Origin: Chondrilla cf. caribensis
Taxonomy: Eukaryota; Porifera; Demospongiae; Chondrillida; Chondrillidae
Reading direction: 5' to 3'
DNA: 64,000 nucleotides
Assembly (NCBI GenBank): GCA_964020155.1
Contig: OZ026547.1
Span: forward strand, 5,936,509 to 6,000,508
Of the stretch, positions 54,321-64,000 are shown one piece after another (position 1 is the first letter of the stretch; the number at the start of each line of letters is the position of its first letter). The position numbers and the translations under genes are program-made. The notes under the pieces were generated by a model. It did not search any database. It was not told the DNA's origin and saw nothing but the letters and a program-made list of their open reading frames with translations.

Positions 54321-54778
54321 GATCAAGAGATTAATCAATTAATCGTCCCAGCTCTAATAATTATTACAACTGACATTGAATGAAGTTTCACAGACTGCAG
54401 CTGAATAGCTTAAATTGACATGCATTTTTAAGTGTACGTTAATTAGAAATAAATAAATCCTGTACCTTCCATATCAAATAGGAGTGCTTTGTACTGACCA
54501 ATTTTGATTCAAAAGTGCAGCGACATTTGATCCCCCTCTAATGCTTAACCCATGTACCAATGAAGACATAATATATACGTATACATTGACATGCAAGGAG
54601 TATGAATTGCGAAATGCACTGATAAAAAGGAATTAAAATGACAATTCTTCTATAGCAAAAATTGCAAATAACTTGATATGAATGTAATATTAAATCCATT
54701 ATCTTAACTGTTATTAACACACCACGGAATATTGCTTATAGTAGTGTGCTGGATGATAATGAGACAATGCTGAAGAAT

Positions 54779-55473
54779 CTAGTAGTTTATTTGTGATTGC
54801 ATTGCATAGGTTTTTCGATAACTTTCACTGGATTTTTTGCTGACAGTCTCGTTTGCAGTGGCATTGTTGGGGGGCACTCTCGGAGTGGGACAAAAGACTC
54901 TTTCTCCCATCCTCTCCACAAATGGATACTCATGAATGTATTTCTTCAGGAGACGTACTGCATGTTCGCAGACCATTCTGATTACTTCCCTTCTCATACT
55001 CTCCAATTTGACTAAACGGTATATTTGCCCCCACTCCTCCTTGGCAAGTTGATCTCGCAGGTCAGCTAAAGCTCTAGCTACATTGTCATCTTGATCACCT
55101 ATTTCTTGTGCAAGATGACTACTCAATTCTTTATCCACACCGGACATGAAATCTGTTGATTTTGTTGATAATATGTACAAATAATGAATTTTACATACAC
55201 TCACAAACACACACACACACATAAACACACACATGTACACCCACACACAAACGCACACACACATGTATGCACACATGTATACATACATAGTGTTTGTGTG
55301 TGTGTATCTTACAGTCTAATATTACTATGACTGTTACTGTCTTTCATACCTTCGTCCACATCATCAAAAGAAGCTTCTTGGTCATAGACTTCAAATGAGT
55401 TACCATAAGGGTACACTGCACTGAATAAAGTAACAGCAACAAGCACACTGTATTTTATTCCTGTCAGATCCAT
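54779..55473 (-). CDS. Small putative secreted protein, two exons
   Basis: Exon 1 (55350-55473) starts MDLTGIKYSVLVAVTLFSAV, a signal peptide with probable cleavage near YPYGNS, then an acidic stretch FEVYDQEASFDDVDE. The donor is GTATGA. Exon 2 (54779-55152, acceptor AACAG) restores Asp and continues FMSGVDKELSSHLAQEIGDQ then DDNVARALADLRDQLAKEEW and a helical, charged segment to RVFCPTPRVPPNNATANETV and the stop. About 165 residues. NATANET gives two possible N-glycosylation sites. No domain is recognised; alpha-helical, with a (CA)-rich intron. Confidence 0.55.
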
Positions 55474-57108
55474 CTGGATTTCAGTTATCTTTGAAATTCG
55501 TCTTTGAGTTAGAGATACAATAATGCACACATTGTGTCGATTTATACAATATCAAATCTCATTTCCCATTTCCCTTTTGCACACCCGTGTAGGAAACAGT
55601 TAACAGTTGTCATTCATGACACCCGTCCAATGCAGTAATGGTACTCATTCAGCCATTAATAGTATCGTGCCGTTTGCTACAGCATGAATAGTTGAATCAC
55701 TTTTCCACTGTTTCATGATTCTAGCATTGTGTTATTGATCTTGTGTCATTTTCCTACAGGCATATTGAAGAATCCCGTACTCTATTGATCTATTCAGTAA
55801 TTCATCACTCTCTCTCTCTCTGATTAGTCTGCCTAGTGTGAATAGTTAACATGACTTTTGCACTGTATCGTTAGCAGTTATATTAATTTTTATGAACAGT
55901 TGATCCATCAAAATGGTGTGGTTTTCCTTGGTATTCATGTCTTCCTTCTCTTCATTCTTCTATGGCTGAATATAGGAAGAATAGCAAGAACAGTGCTAAA
56001 TCACTCAGCGCCAACTATGTGGATCGTTGGATAGATCGTTTCCTATCATTCGTTAATTGATGGCATTTAAGAATTCATGTATCACTTGGTGTTGAAAGGA
56101 AAGTTAGTCTGAATACATTGACCGCTATGTGGAGAAATGTCCTCTAGTAGTATGAGCTGTAAATTCATGACTATCTTTCATTGGTACGTTTGTGTATATA
56201 TAAAACTGCATGTCAAACCAGTTGTTTGTAGAGAAAGGTATTATATATTTCTTCTGGAGATCAGAATAATAATTGTTATGTGGTACATATTATGATTACT
56301 TGGCTATAAATAATGTCATGTTATAACTAAACAGTACTAATGTGATTCAAGAAATTATAATATAACATATTATCCACCTTGTGACGACAATAATATTATA
56401 CACCTTGTGATATGTGTTCACATGTTGAAAAGTCCCGGTATAGCTGGAAATTCACAATCATGAGGTTGTAGTAGAGAAACATGAGATGCAGTACTAGTGT
56501 TCCTTAGGATAGTTTATAACCTGTAGCTGCTTATTGACAGAAGGCATGTGATTTTCAATAATATTATTTTGACATTTCCAATGAGCAATCTATATCAGTA
56601 TATAATACCATATATAATTATATATACAATGAATCGCACCCCCATATTATTCATATCATGGAATACATTGTGGCTTTGTTTACAATAGTATTATTAATAT
56701 GAATTTAGAATATTATAATAAAATACTAGCTATATCATACATATCACAGATACATGCATTAATAGCTATACGGTCTAGTATAATATTGTAGGAACTTCAA
56801 TTTGAATTATGATAAAGACTTAGTTATTATTATCATTTACAAAGCACACTGGAAAAATACATAGTAGCAATAGTAATAACTGTGTTTTGCAAAATAATAC
56901 AGTAGTATATTATACACAATATACACATAGTATATAGTACAAAACAATATATATCATCTACCTATTTACATCCAAAAAATAGTGTCATGTATTAATTGTT
57001 AACTACATCCCTACATATGTGCACAGAAAAATACATTCAGGTGCATAATTGTGTACTTCACTCATTGCTCCCAACAAAGAACAGTGTGATAAGGGTTATT
57101 GAGAAAGT
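55474..57108. other. AT-rich intergenic sequence
   Basis: No gene or recognised element. A short (TC)n is at about 55,808. It lies between the start of the small secreted-protein gene and the 3' end of the CABIT-SAM gene, so it holds the promoter of the former and the 3' UTR of the latter. Confidence 0.4.
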
Positions 57109-57486
57109 TCAAAGGACATTAGGAGGCAATGGCTTTTCTCCGGAGATGAATTTTTTCAATTTCAGTCTGTGTAGAGATTTCTTCATGCCCAGATCCTCCA
57201 GACAAGCATCATTCATGTCAGCCAGTAGATCCCCATCGATGTCTTCACGTTTGAACTGGTCCACGTGTTCCTCCATGCCGAGACTCGTCAAAAGTTTGGA
57301 AACTTGTGTTACTGACAGAGACCTCAGGCGGGAGAGGTTTGTCTGTTTCAAAGCAACTTGGGATGTAACTTTACTGGACGATGTCACCACTGATGTCGTT
57401 TTATGGCCATCAGATTCACCGGGAGTATTACGAGGGGTTTTGCCACTTGCAATCTGACTACAGTAAGCTGGTTCCATTTCTTCATA
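57109..57486 (-). CDS. Last exon: phosphotyrosine motif and SAM domain
   Basis: Starts YEEMEPAYCSQIASGKTPRN, then a Ser/Thr-rich linker. The SAM domain is LSVTQVSKLLTSLGMEEHVD then QFKREDIDGDLLADMNDACL and EDLGMKKSLHRLKLKKFI. The VSKLLTSLGMEEHVDQF, IDG-LL and LE-LG-K landmarks are complete. Stop at 57109. Confidence 0.88.
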   Translation of the reverse strand, partial: YEEMEPAYCSQIASGKTPRNTPGESDGHKTTSVVTSSSKVTSQVALKQTNLSRLRSLSVTQVSKLLTSLGMEEHVDQFKREDIDGDLLADMNDACLEDLGMKKSLHRLKLKKFISGEKPLPPNVL

Positions 57487-60400
57487 CTGCAATAGCAAGC
57501 ACAGTTAGTGGTGGACAAAGAGACAAAATGGACAGTGGAACAAGTTACTGTAATTATAGCATAAGCAAATGTGAACGTCCATACGAAAAGTGTCATTTCA
57601 TGCAAATTTATCATTTTATGTACTAAATTTAAAGTGTCATTTTATGCAAATTTAAAGTGTCATTTTATGTAAATTTAAAGTGTCATTTTATGCAAGAAAC
57701 ATCATTCACACAACTCTGACAGAAAACAGGTTTTTGGTATTGTGTTGCAGCTAAGTGGTAGTTCTGTTGAATGGTACAAGTGGCGGGTTCACATCCGTTT
57801 CCATTCCAAAGTCACGGCACTTAAGAATAGAACATTTCAAGAGATGTGCATTAGAGAAGAACAGTAGCTTTCGTTCTCTTTAGAGGTTTGGTATAATAGC
57901 CATCACAAGGCACATAAAGTGTGCCAGAGGTAGTGCTTGGATGATTGATTGATTTCATTTCAAATGTGATTATCATCAATGGTGCATGCAAATCGACTAG
58001 TCACAGGAAGTAATTAAGTGAGTAGAACAGGAAGCCACCCCCACCTAATTACCCAGAACCTTCACTAGCTCCATGGGTTCAATTTTGTACTTCAAGAGTA
58101 CCTGACATCTCTGATAACACAATAAAAGTACTTTCATACATCGGTGCTATGTTTTAGCTTATGGGATATCGATGACTCAAAATGACCTCGACACGTACAG
58201 TACAGATCCCATATGTCTATGAAGTTACTTTCTAATCAAGAAGAAGTACAATACATAAATGCAGTGCAACTCACATCTGTATCAGAGTCATCATCTACAA
58301 TACACAAAAGGAAGGAAATAATAATATTCATTGGATTCTGGATTAAATTTCAATTTGACTATATCATTACACAAATTGGTAATCACTCTTGCTCGTAGAC
58401 GAGCAATTCATTCTGATGTTATCGAATTGGTGTGAATGTGAAGGAGAGTATAGGGATCTCAGGGAATGCACACAGTGTATCCTCAATGATAAATATCATC
58501 ATAGCAGAATGTACGGCTCTGAGTGTATCCTGGTTGTGGGGTAAATCACAGGAAAAACTGTGCATACATAAGCCATGTAGCACAGGTCAGTGATACAGCA
58601 GACAGGTTTCATTGTTAGGATTAATTGTGTGAGGCAGGAAATTAGTAAACACATTTCTATTGCATATAATATGTTGTATTGGACTATGTGCATATTTCCA
58701 GTATAAATTTGTCTATTATTCACTACACCAGGGTACTATTACATAATATTAAGGTAGTGGAGAAAGCACAGGTCACCAGACAGGTTTCCTATTCATTGTA
58801 CTAATCGATTGAGAACCAGGCAGGAAATCAGTAGTTTTAATTGTGCATGCTATTTTATTTTGAAGTATGGATACATATTACGTATAAATTGTCTATGCTA
58901 TGATCGCATATATACCATACACTTACCAATTTTTCCTGTTGTAGAACTCTCGCGATGAGTTGGCAACACTTCGAGGGATCGTGACCTAACACGGGTCATT
59001 CTCCTTGGCTTCGTTGAAGATTTCGAAAAATCCTGGAATGAACAGGCACAAATATGTACCGTACAAGTACATACACAGTCACTTCTACTGTATAGTAAAT
59101 ACCACGCCAGAATACAATATAGCCACAGTGGACCCTCACTTATCCGAACACCTTGGGACCGAGGGGTGGTCGGATATGCGAAACGTTCAGATAACTGAAA
59201 CGGGACTGAATGCATTATGATATGTCAATATATTACACATTATTTGGCTACATGTTGGCTATAAAGCAAAACACAACAAATGGTTTGGAACTTTTTCCAT
59301 TTTCCCTATATTGTTCTCATTTCGACGGAATGTAACGCTTGTCTACATCTAATATATACTACACGTAACCGCAACAATGGATGGACGATTTCGACTGCCG
59401 AGAATGAGAAATTGGGCTGGAACTCCTGCGTTAAAGCTTCGCCGAACATAATAACTTCAACGAAGGTTCTTCTTAAACTAAGGAAGACCCCACAATTTTT
59501 TTTACTCGAATTACTTGTTTGCTGACTGTTCAAATACGTGGACCAATTATTATTATTCACCACTAAGGCCAAATGGCTAATGTGCAAATAGCTATCCCTG
59601 GAAATTTGGTGTCTGGATAATTCGAGCCGCCGGATAAATGAGGGTCCACTGTAATACAATTCACAAATGTACCACTTTGCATGTCCCGCACATAAGTATG
59701 AATGCATGAACGTACATGTTCACGGACCTCGCACTGTACAAGTGCATGCACAGTAATTTATACTGTCTAGTGAGTCCATGTTAGGGTAGCTAATACAATA
59801 TGCAAATGTACAGCTTTGCATGTGTACGCGCGAGTGTGAATTCATGTGCATGCACCCCATTCATGGACCTCGCACTCCTTGAAGGATTAGTACAAGATGA
59901 GTCCTGGAAGGATGTACAAATGTGTACCGTACAAGTACACATTTGTACATTGGTCCAGGACATACACAGTGATGTCTAGTGAGTCCCATGTCAGGGTAGG
60001 TGGTACAGTAATATTATACAAATGCACCACTTTGCATGTGTGCACGTGAGTATGAATGTGTGTACATGATTACAGCAGTGATGTAAAGAGGCAGAAGTGT
60101 AATACTCTAGAAAGTGGAGTCCAAATGTAGCCTGTTTTCCTTAAAGTTCTCCTCATGTCTATGTCCCGTGACCTTCGAGAAGGATACACAGGGAATGGAC
60201 CCTTTGCATGGGATATGGAGGGTGAAGCCAGAGGTGTTCCACGAAATGGTCCATTTCCTGCATTTACTTTCTAAAGGTCTTATATTAGCATGTATCCTGA
60301 TTGGCCACTTGCTGACCTTTTGGTAGCAAATTGATTAATCAATTGTCACATCTGAGGATACAAATACAAAGATACGTGTATTAGTTATGTCCCTTCCACA

Positions 60401-63400
60401 CGGGATGTGCAGCTAATACAGTCACACATCCCGTGTTGAAGGGACAGAACTAGCTTGTGTCATGGGATAGCAATTTTGTTATTGCTCCATTGTTCGCTGT
60501 TGCTGATGTTGGTGGTGACAGGAAATTGGTCTCATCAGTTATTGGAAAGGGTGATGCATCTTAATGACTCGCTTGCAAGTGTGCTGCATTGGTGATTGCA
60601 AGTGTGTTGTAGAGGTTTTATGAACCACTTTTTTCCTTTGATCTACATGCCTACCATGACACAAATCCTATAATGGTTCTGTTTAAAGTTGCCGCAATGT
60701 AATATACATAGATGTATTCTGGTCCAGGGGTGGATCCAAGCAATAACTGTGCACGTACATAAGCCATGTAGCACAGGTCAGTGATACAGCACAGGTCACC
60801 AGACAGGTTTCATTGTTAGGATCAATTGCGGAAGAACAAGGAGGAAATTATTAGTGAACACATCTCTATTGCATATAATATGTTGCACTGCACTACACAT
60901 GTATACACACAGTCTACCATCTGTGTCATCCAACAACTATAACATACACTGCCATGCTCGAAGTGGTCCACCAGATGCTTGACCATACGTCTAGGACGAG
61001 GTGCAGGTAGTTTGTCCAAATTTTCCGAGGCTATGTTCGGGACGGTCATGTTGACGTAGGCGTAAAGATCGGGGTGCTTAACTCCGATGTGGGAGTTGGA
61101 TGCATTGCGGATCATTTGTTTGTGTCCCTGGATTTCCTCGTAGATGTTTTCTTCGGACTCGAGACGCACACATTGGACCTGTGAAAACAATACATCATTA
61201 TATCGTATACGCCTTCAATTTTTTACTTTCACAATTTTCCCGGGACAGCAGCTATCTGTGATAGTTTCATCACACGAAAATTCAGACCAGACGAATAATG
61301 CATCTGCGGTTATGTCCCAAACCACGAAAAAATGCTAAAATTGCAAAGAGTCTCAATCCACGAAAGTTTAACCCCACGAAAGTTATAATGTATACAGTAG
61401 ACAGGATACAACTACAATACAAAGTGAGTACTATTTGGAATACAGTTTGTCGCAAATAGAAAGCACAGTATGATGTAATGTACTCTCTTTTGTGGGATTT
61501 CACAGATAGGACATTTCACAGGGATGAAACACATGTCTTTAGCTCGTGTACACGCACATTTGTAAGCACATATTTACACACATATATGTTAGCACCTTGT
61601 GCGCACCTGTATATACCTACCTCTAACAACACAATCACTTGAGTAGACAAACTGATATACTTCCACAAGCACTTGAGTACACATACGTACCTCCACAAGT
61701 ACTCGAGTACACAAAATTAATATACATAGCTCCACAAGCATTTGAGTACACAAACCTACATACCTCCACAGGCACTTGAGTACACAACTTACATACCTCC
61801 ACAAGCACTTGAGAACACATGTATACATACCTCCACAGGCACTTGAGTACACATGTATACATACCTCTATGTCCCAATCAACAGGTATAGAGTATATCAG
61901 TCCTTCTGACTCCCCTTTCCGTTCAACTTTGATAACCAGCGAGGTTTCTTCACGACAGCCCAGAAAAGTGACAATACTGCGATCCTGCAGTGATATGGCT
62001 TCCTCTTTCCCGTCAATCATGTACACTTCCGCTTTCACGGGAAAGTGGATGTGATCACAGAACTCGTACACAGACATGAGGATGCTATGACGAGAGGACG
62101 TGAACGAAACTTTCTCTCCATCAGTGAAGAAGTGCTTGACCCCGTTGGTGGAGGTACACTTGACCCCATTTTTAATTGACAGCCCACTGCGTATCTTAAT
62201 CTTCTTAATGTTGATCAAGATTGTACCGGCCGATACGACGATCTTTTTGGAATCCAACTTGTTAGCAGATGACTCGCATCTCTTTGTCACTTTCATAGCC
62301 TAATACAATGGAAGTCAAAAGTCTCACAGGATCGAGCTATAGGCCTGTCACAAAAAATATGGTCCGCTGCCAAAAACAGTCCCCGGGGACCGGAAATAGC
62401 GGCAAAACCAGTCCGTGCGGACAGGTTTTCGACGTCCTGAATGGTCCACTTGTGCCTAACCCTAACCAAAACCCTAACCCTAACCAAAACCCTAGCCCTA
62501 ATCCTAAACCCTAGCCCTAACCTTAACCTTAACCATTTTTGATGGTATATTGAGTACCAGGGAGACCAATTATGGTGCCAAAAAAGTCCAGGGGACCACT
62601 CTAGGTGGGGACCACTTTTCGTATGATAGGCCAAACGAGAAGAAGTAAACAAGCAATTTGCAAACTTGAGTAAGTGGAAATATGCGAGTAAATTGACTTA
62701 CAAATATGTTGCTCAAATACAGACAAAAGCACCAAGTGACCAAAAGTGAATTTAGAACAATGGCAATTTGGCTATAACACAACTGCTGAATCACACAGGA
62801 AATGGCAAACTGGTGTGTCCTACGAGGTACTCACTAATACCCTTTTCATATGGACGCCATAAAGCGGGTCGAACCTGAGTCGAACTCGGTTTAAAGTGAG
62901 TTTGAGTGTACTGAAATTGGCATTGTTGTACACTAATTATAAGTCATGGCAGTCAAAACCATCATTAACACATGGATGTTATGCTAGGTATCATTACGCA
63001 CTCCATCACATTGTACAAATGCATGCAGATACCTTGGGCAAGCACTCCATGGCAAGAAGCTGAGCTACACTGGTGATGTCCCCTTCCCAGGTGTCCGCTT
63101 TCTCGCGGTTGTCCGGGATTGGTGCGAACTTCAACTTGGAATTTATTGGTATGTTCACAACCGAGTCACCGAGGTGAAGCAGGGTGTTCACCACTCTTGT
63201 GGTCTTCAGGAAACAGGCCACGAAGGTTTCACCTGAAATGTACGCATGAACAAAATCACCACACTCGTAATCAAAACATTACACACTTGAGAAGCATAGA
63301 TTTTAAAATTAGGGCTGGGAGTTGGCTGTATATAAAAATCAATTATACGTATATTAACTACATAGTCATCACAAATGTTCCTCAAACACGCATGTAGTAT

Positions 63401-63640
63401 AAACATACATACATACATACATGCAGCAAAAGCAAAATAATCGATCAATCTCTCTGACACACATCGACACACGGACATCAGCACCTGAAGGTATTCCACC
63501 GCGCACTGTATCCTCTTTGCCAACAGTCACAGCCACTGCTTGAGGTAAGCGGTCCTTGTACTCCGATACAAACTTCGACAGGGCCATGGGTTTCGAGATG
63601 GTGTCTTGGCTCATGATGACTCTCTCCCTGGATTCCAAAT
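57109..63640 (-). CDS. GAREM-like CABIT-SAM adaptor protein, seven exons
   Basis: Exons (5' to 3' on the minus strand): 63485-63640, 63033-63232, 61865-62299, 60948-61178, 58927-59032, 58275-58294 and 57109-57486. All have GT-AG sites and matching phases. The first four give a CABIT-like all-beta region starting PMALSKFVSEYKDRLPQAVA, as in GAREM and THEMIS; the last ends in a SAM domain. Candidate phosphotyrosine sites NIYEEI, YAYVNM and DYEEM lie between them. Known: GAREM proteins couple receptor tyrosine kinases to GRB2 and the ERK pathway. Inference: the same kind of adaptor here. The likely start is the first Met in MSQDTISKPMALSK, though an upstream exon is possible. Confidence 0.75.
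57965..58095 (-). repeat. Dispersed repeat, inverted mate of 54183-54320
   Basis: Contains GTGCATGCAAATCGA, GAACAGGAAGCCACCCCCAC and CCTTCACTAGCTCCATGGGT. Lies in an intron. Confidence 0.75.
58275..59032 (-). CDS. Two exons: basic linker (58927-59032) and a 20-bp microexon (58275-58294)
   Basis: The first encodes DFSKSSTKPRRMTRVRSRSL then EVLPTHRESSTTGKI, with RSRSLE as a possible phosphoserine site. The microexon adds DDDSDTD in phase and joins to YEEMEPAY in the last exon. The microexon is supported by phase, by both splice sites and by the acidic run leading to the Tyr motif. Confidence 0.6.
59126..59651. mobile_element. Tigger-like MITE, 526 bp, with a nested element
   Basis: Left end CAGTGGACCCTCACTTATCC then GAACACC; right end is the complement, GGATAAATGAGGGTCCACTG, followed by TA. 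An inverted, truncated AAGTAATTCGAG element is nested at about 59340-59520. Confidence 0.85.
59340..59520 (-). mobile_element. AAGTAATTCGAG element, inverted truncated copy
   Basis: Contains TATACTACACGTAACCGCAA, GAAATTGGGCTGGAACTCCT, GCCGAACATAATAACTTCAA and ends TACTCGAATTACTTG. Lacks the TA tract and terminal hairpin. Confidence 0.75.
59913..59949. repeat. Short perfect hairpin
   Basis: TGTACAAATGTGTAC and GTACACATTTGTACA around a 7-base loop. Surrounding sequence (59,680-60,060) has several GTACAAGTACA-type variants. Confidence 0.85.
60388..60450. repeat. Short hairpin, 21-bp arms
   Basis: GTCCCTTCCACACGGGATGT then G pairs with CACATCCCGTGTTGAAGGGA then C with one mismatch; the loop is about 20 bases. 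Confidence 0.85.
60948..61178 (-). CDS. Exon with two phosphotyrosine-type motifs
   Basis: Phase 0, 77 codons. VQCVRLESEENIYEEIQGHK has the Src-SH2-type YEEI. HPDLYAYVNMTVPNIASENL has YVNM, which fits both GRB2 (YxN) and PI3K p85 (YxxM) binding. Then LPAPRPRRMVKHLVDHFEHG, a Pro/Arg-rich segment that could bind SH3 domains. Confidence 0.75.
61600..61870 (-). repeat. Minisatellite of about 34 bp that repeats a splice-donor sequence
   Basis: On the minus strand, units such as GTATGTATACATGTGTACTC then AAGTGCCTGTGGAG recur about seven times with small changes. The first unit begins exactly at the donor of the 61865-62299 exon, so GAG/GTATGT is copied at each unit boundary. Confidence 0.9.
61865..62299 (-). 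CDS. Exon: CABIT region, 145 codons
   Basis: Phase 0 at both ends. Encodes AMKVTKRCESSANKLDSKKI then VVSAGTILINIKKIKIRSGL, and later SILMSVYEFCDHIHFPVKAE and GLIYSIPVDWDIE. Beta-rich, with a Cys in the middle. Its donor GAG/GTATGT is followed at once by the minisatellite that repeats the same donor text. Confidence 0.78.
62450..62535 (+). repeat. Interstitial telomere-like repeat
   Basis: CCCTAACC units with variants (CCAAAACCCTAACC, AGCCCTAA, CCTTAACC), matching the metazoan TTAGGG repeat on the minus strand. It lies inside a CABIT-SAM intron, next to GC-rich text with TCCCCGGGGA. Confidence 0.9.
63033..63232 (-). CDS. Exon: CABIT region
   Basis: Acceptor TTTCAG, donor GTATCT. Encodes GETFVACFLKTTRVVNTLLH then LGDSVVNIPINSKLKFAPIP and ITSVAQLLAMECLPK, matching the I-P-x-x-x-x-x-x-F strand and the V-x-x-L/A-x-x-x-x-P helix of CABIT. 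Confidence 0.75.
63485..63640 (-). CDS. Exon 1 seen: start of the CABIT region
   Basis: Acceptor TTGTAG, donor GTGCTG. Encodes MSQDTISKPMALSKFVSEYK then DRLPQAVAVTVGKEDTVRGG and IPSG. The L-x-x-F-V/L-x-x-Y-x-x-x-LPQ pattern is the first strand of the CABIT module. Confidence 0.72.
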
Positions 63641-64000
63641 CTACAATGGTATGCATATAGATACAGGGTAAAATACAGACTCCACATAATATACTGCGCA
63701 TAGGTGGCTGAACAGGGGGGGCAAGGTGGGCCATGCCCCCCTCCACTCATCACAAAGGTGGGGCTAAGAATGTCTATGTAGAGTATTGCATGCATGGACA
63801 CAATTGCAATATTAATCATGCATGAGTTCTGCATCATGGCCTTTAGCCCCCCCCCACTTGCCAAACCATTCCCCGCCTATGCTGCATATGTATATTCTGC
63901 ATGCTATCAGTGGCCCAGTGGATGGTATATGTCCTAGTGTTGGCATTGTTTATAATAGTTATTGTCATGCATCTCTGGTCCAAATGCCATTTTAAATTCT
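63641..64000. other. Upstream flank of the CABIT-SAM gene
   Basis: No second exon or clear promoter recognised. It holds C-rich runs (CCCCCCTCC, CCCCCCCCC) around 63,735 and 63,848 that resemble a repeat pair. Confidence 0.35.

Larger units (their letters stand above)
58553..60893 (+). repeat. Direct repeats at 58553-58690 and 60745-60893, with a shorter third at 58763-58850
   Basis: Shared text: ATAAGCCATGTAGCACAGGT then CAGTGATACAGCA, GACAGGTTTCATTGTTAGGA and CTATTGCATATAATATGTTG. The third copy has CACAGGTCACCAGACAGGTT. Intronic in the CABIT-SAM gene. Confidence 0.8.

Noticed and set aside
61589..61864. Read-through of the CABIT exon into the Cys/Val/Leu-rich repeat
   Set aside because: The GTATGT donor at the exon end and the in-phase next exon are better; the repeat translation looks non-biological. 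Kept as a finding about donor choice.
63369..63864. Extra frames over the first CABIT exon
   Set aside because: They read through the GT donor at 63484 or use another frame; the spliced reading explains the coding signal.
1..64000. CRISPR arrays, tRNA and rRNA genes
   Set aside because: Repeats here are tandem without spacers or are dispersed transposons. No rRNA stretch or clear tRNA cloverleaf was recognised by eye; a tRNAscan run would be needed to exclude tRNAs.

Overview
The window looks like nuclear DNA of an early-branching metazoan, most likely a demosponge. This is inferred from gene content, not from a marker gene. It is AT-rich and intron-rich with GT-AG splicing, packed with small transposons, and carries metazoan signalling domains (Roc-COR, CARD-like, CABIT, SAM) plus secreted galectins. 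There are no bacterial operons, no CRISPR array and no rRNA. I recognised no tRNA by eye.

Region 1 (about 1.6-28.4 kb, + strand): one long gene can be followed by splice phase through eleven exons. The first seven encode part of an RPA70-like protein: the end of DBD-F, then OB folds A and B. The seventh exon continues the end of OB fold B and splices in phase into a 2.2-kb exon encoding a Roc-COR (ROCO) GTPase. Three more exons add a basic Ser-rich linker and a CARD-like domain. The result would be an ssDNA-binding module fused to a GTPase switch and a death-fold adaptor. I know of no described protein with this layout, and it is the main finding. The introns hold a dead restriction-endonuclease-type (RLE) non-LTR retrotransposon (9.2-12.7 kb), a Tc1 remnant (16.2-17.7 kb), a nearly intact pogo/Tigger transposon (20.9-23.1 kb), several MITEs, hairpin elements and minisatellites.

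Region 2 (28.4-37.3 kb): mostly repeats. It holds a second RLE-retrotransposon fragment on the minus strand, Tigger-like MITEs, (CA)n tracts, an 870-bp inverted-repeat-bounded block with a doubtful small ORF, and degenerate direct repeats.

Region 3 (37.3-52.8 kb): a head-to-tail tandem duplication. Unit A is about 37.34-46.31 kb and unit B about 46.32-52.83 kb. Each unit carries a TATA-box galectin gene (+) with a signal peptide, a broken glycosyltransferase copy (-) and an intact type II membrane, fucosyltransferase-like gene (-). Differences between the units show where elements came and went: a 2.27-kb TIR element holding a LINE fragment is only in A, a 122-bp TA-flanked MITE only in B, and a 278-bp Tigger fragment only in A.

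Region 4 (52.8-64 kb): a retroelement remnant, a small two-exon gene for a putative secreted acidic protein (-), and a seven-exon minus-strand gene for a GAREM-like CABIT-SAM signalling adaptor with several candidate phosphotyrosine motifs. Its introns hold a minisatellite that repeats a splice-donor sequence and a telomere-like tract. The gene probably begins near 63.6 kb.
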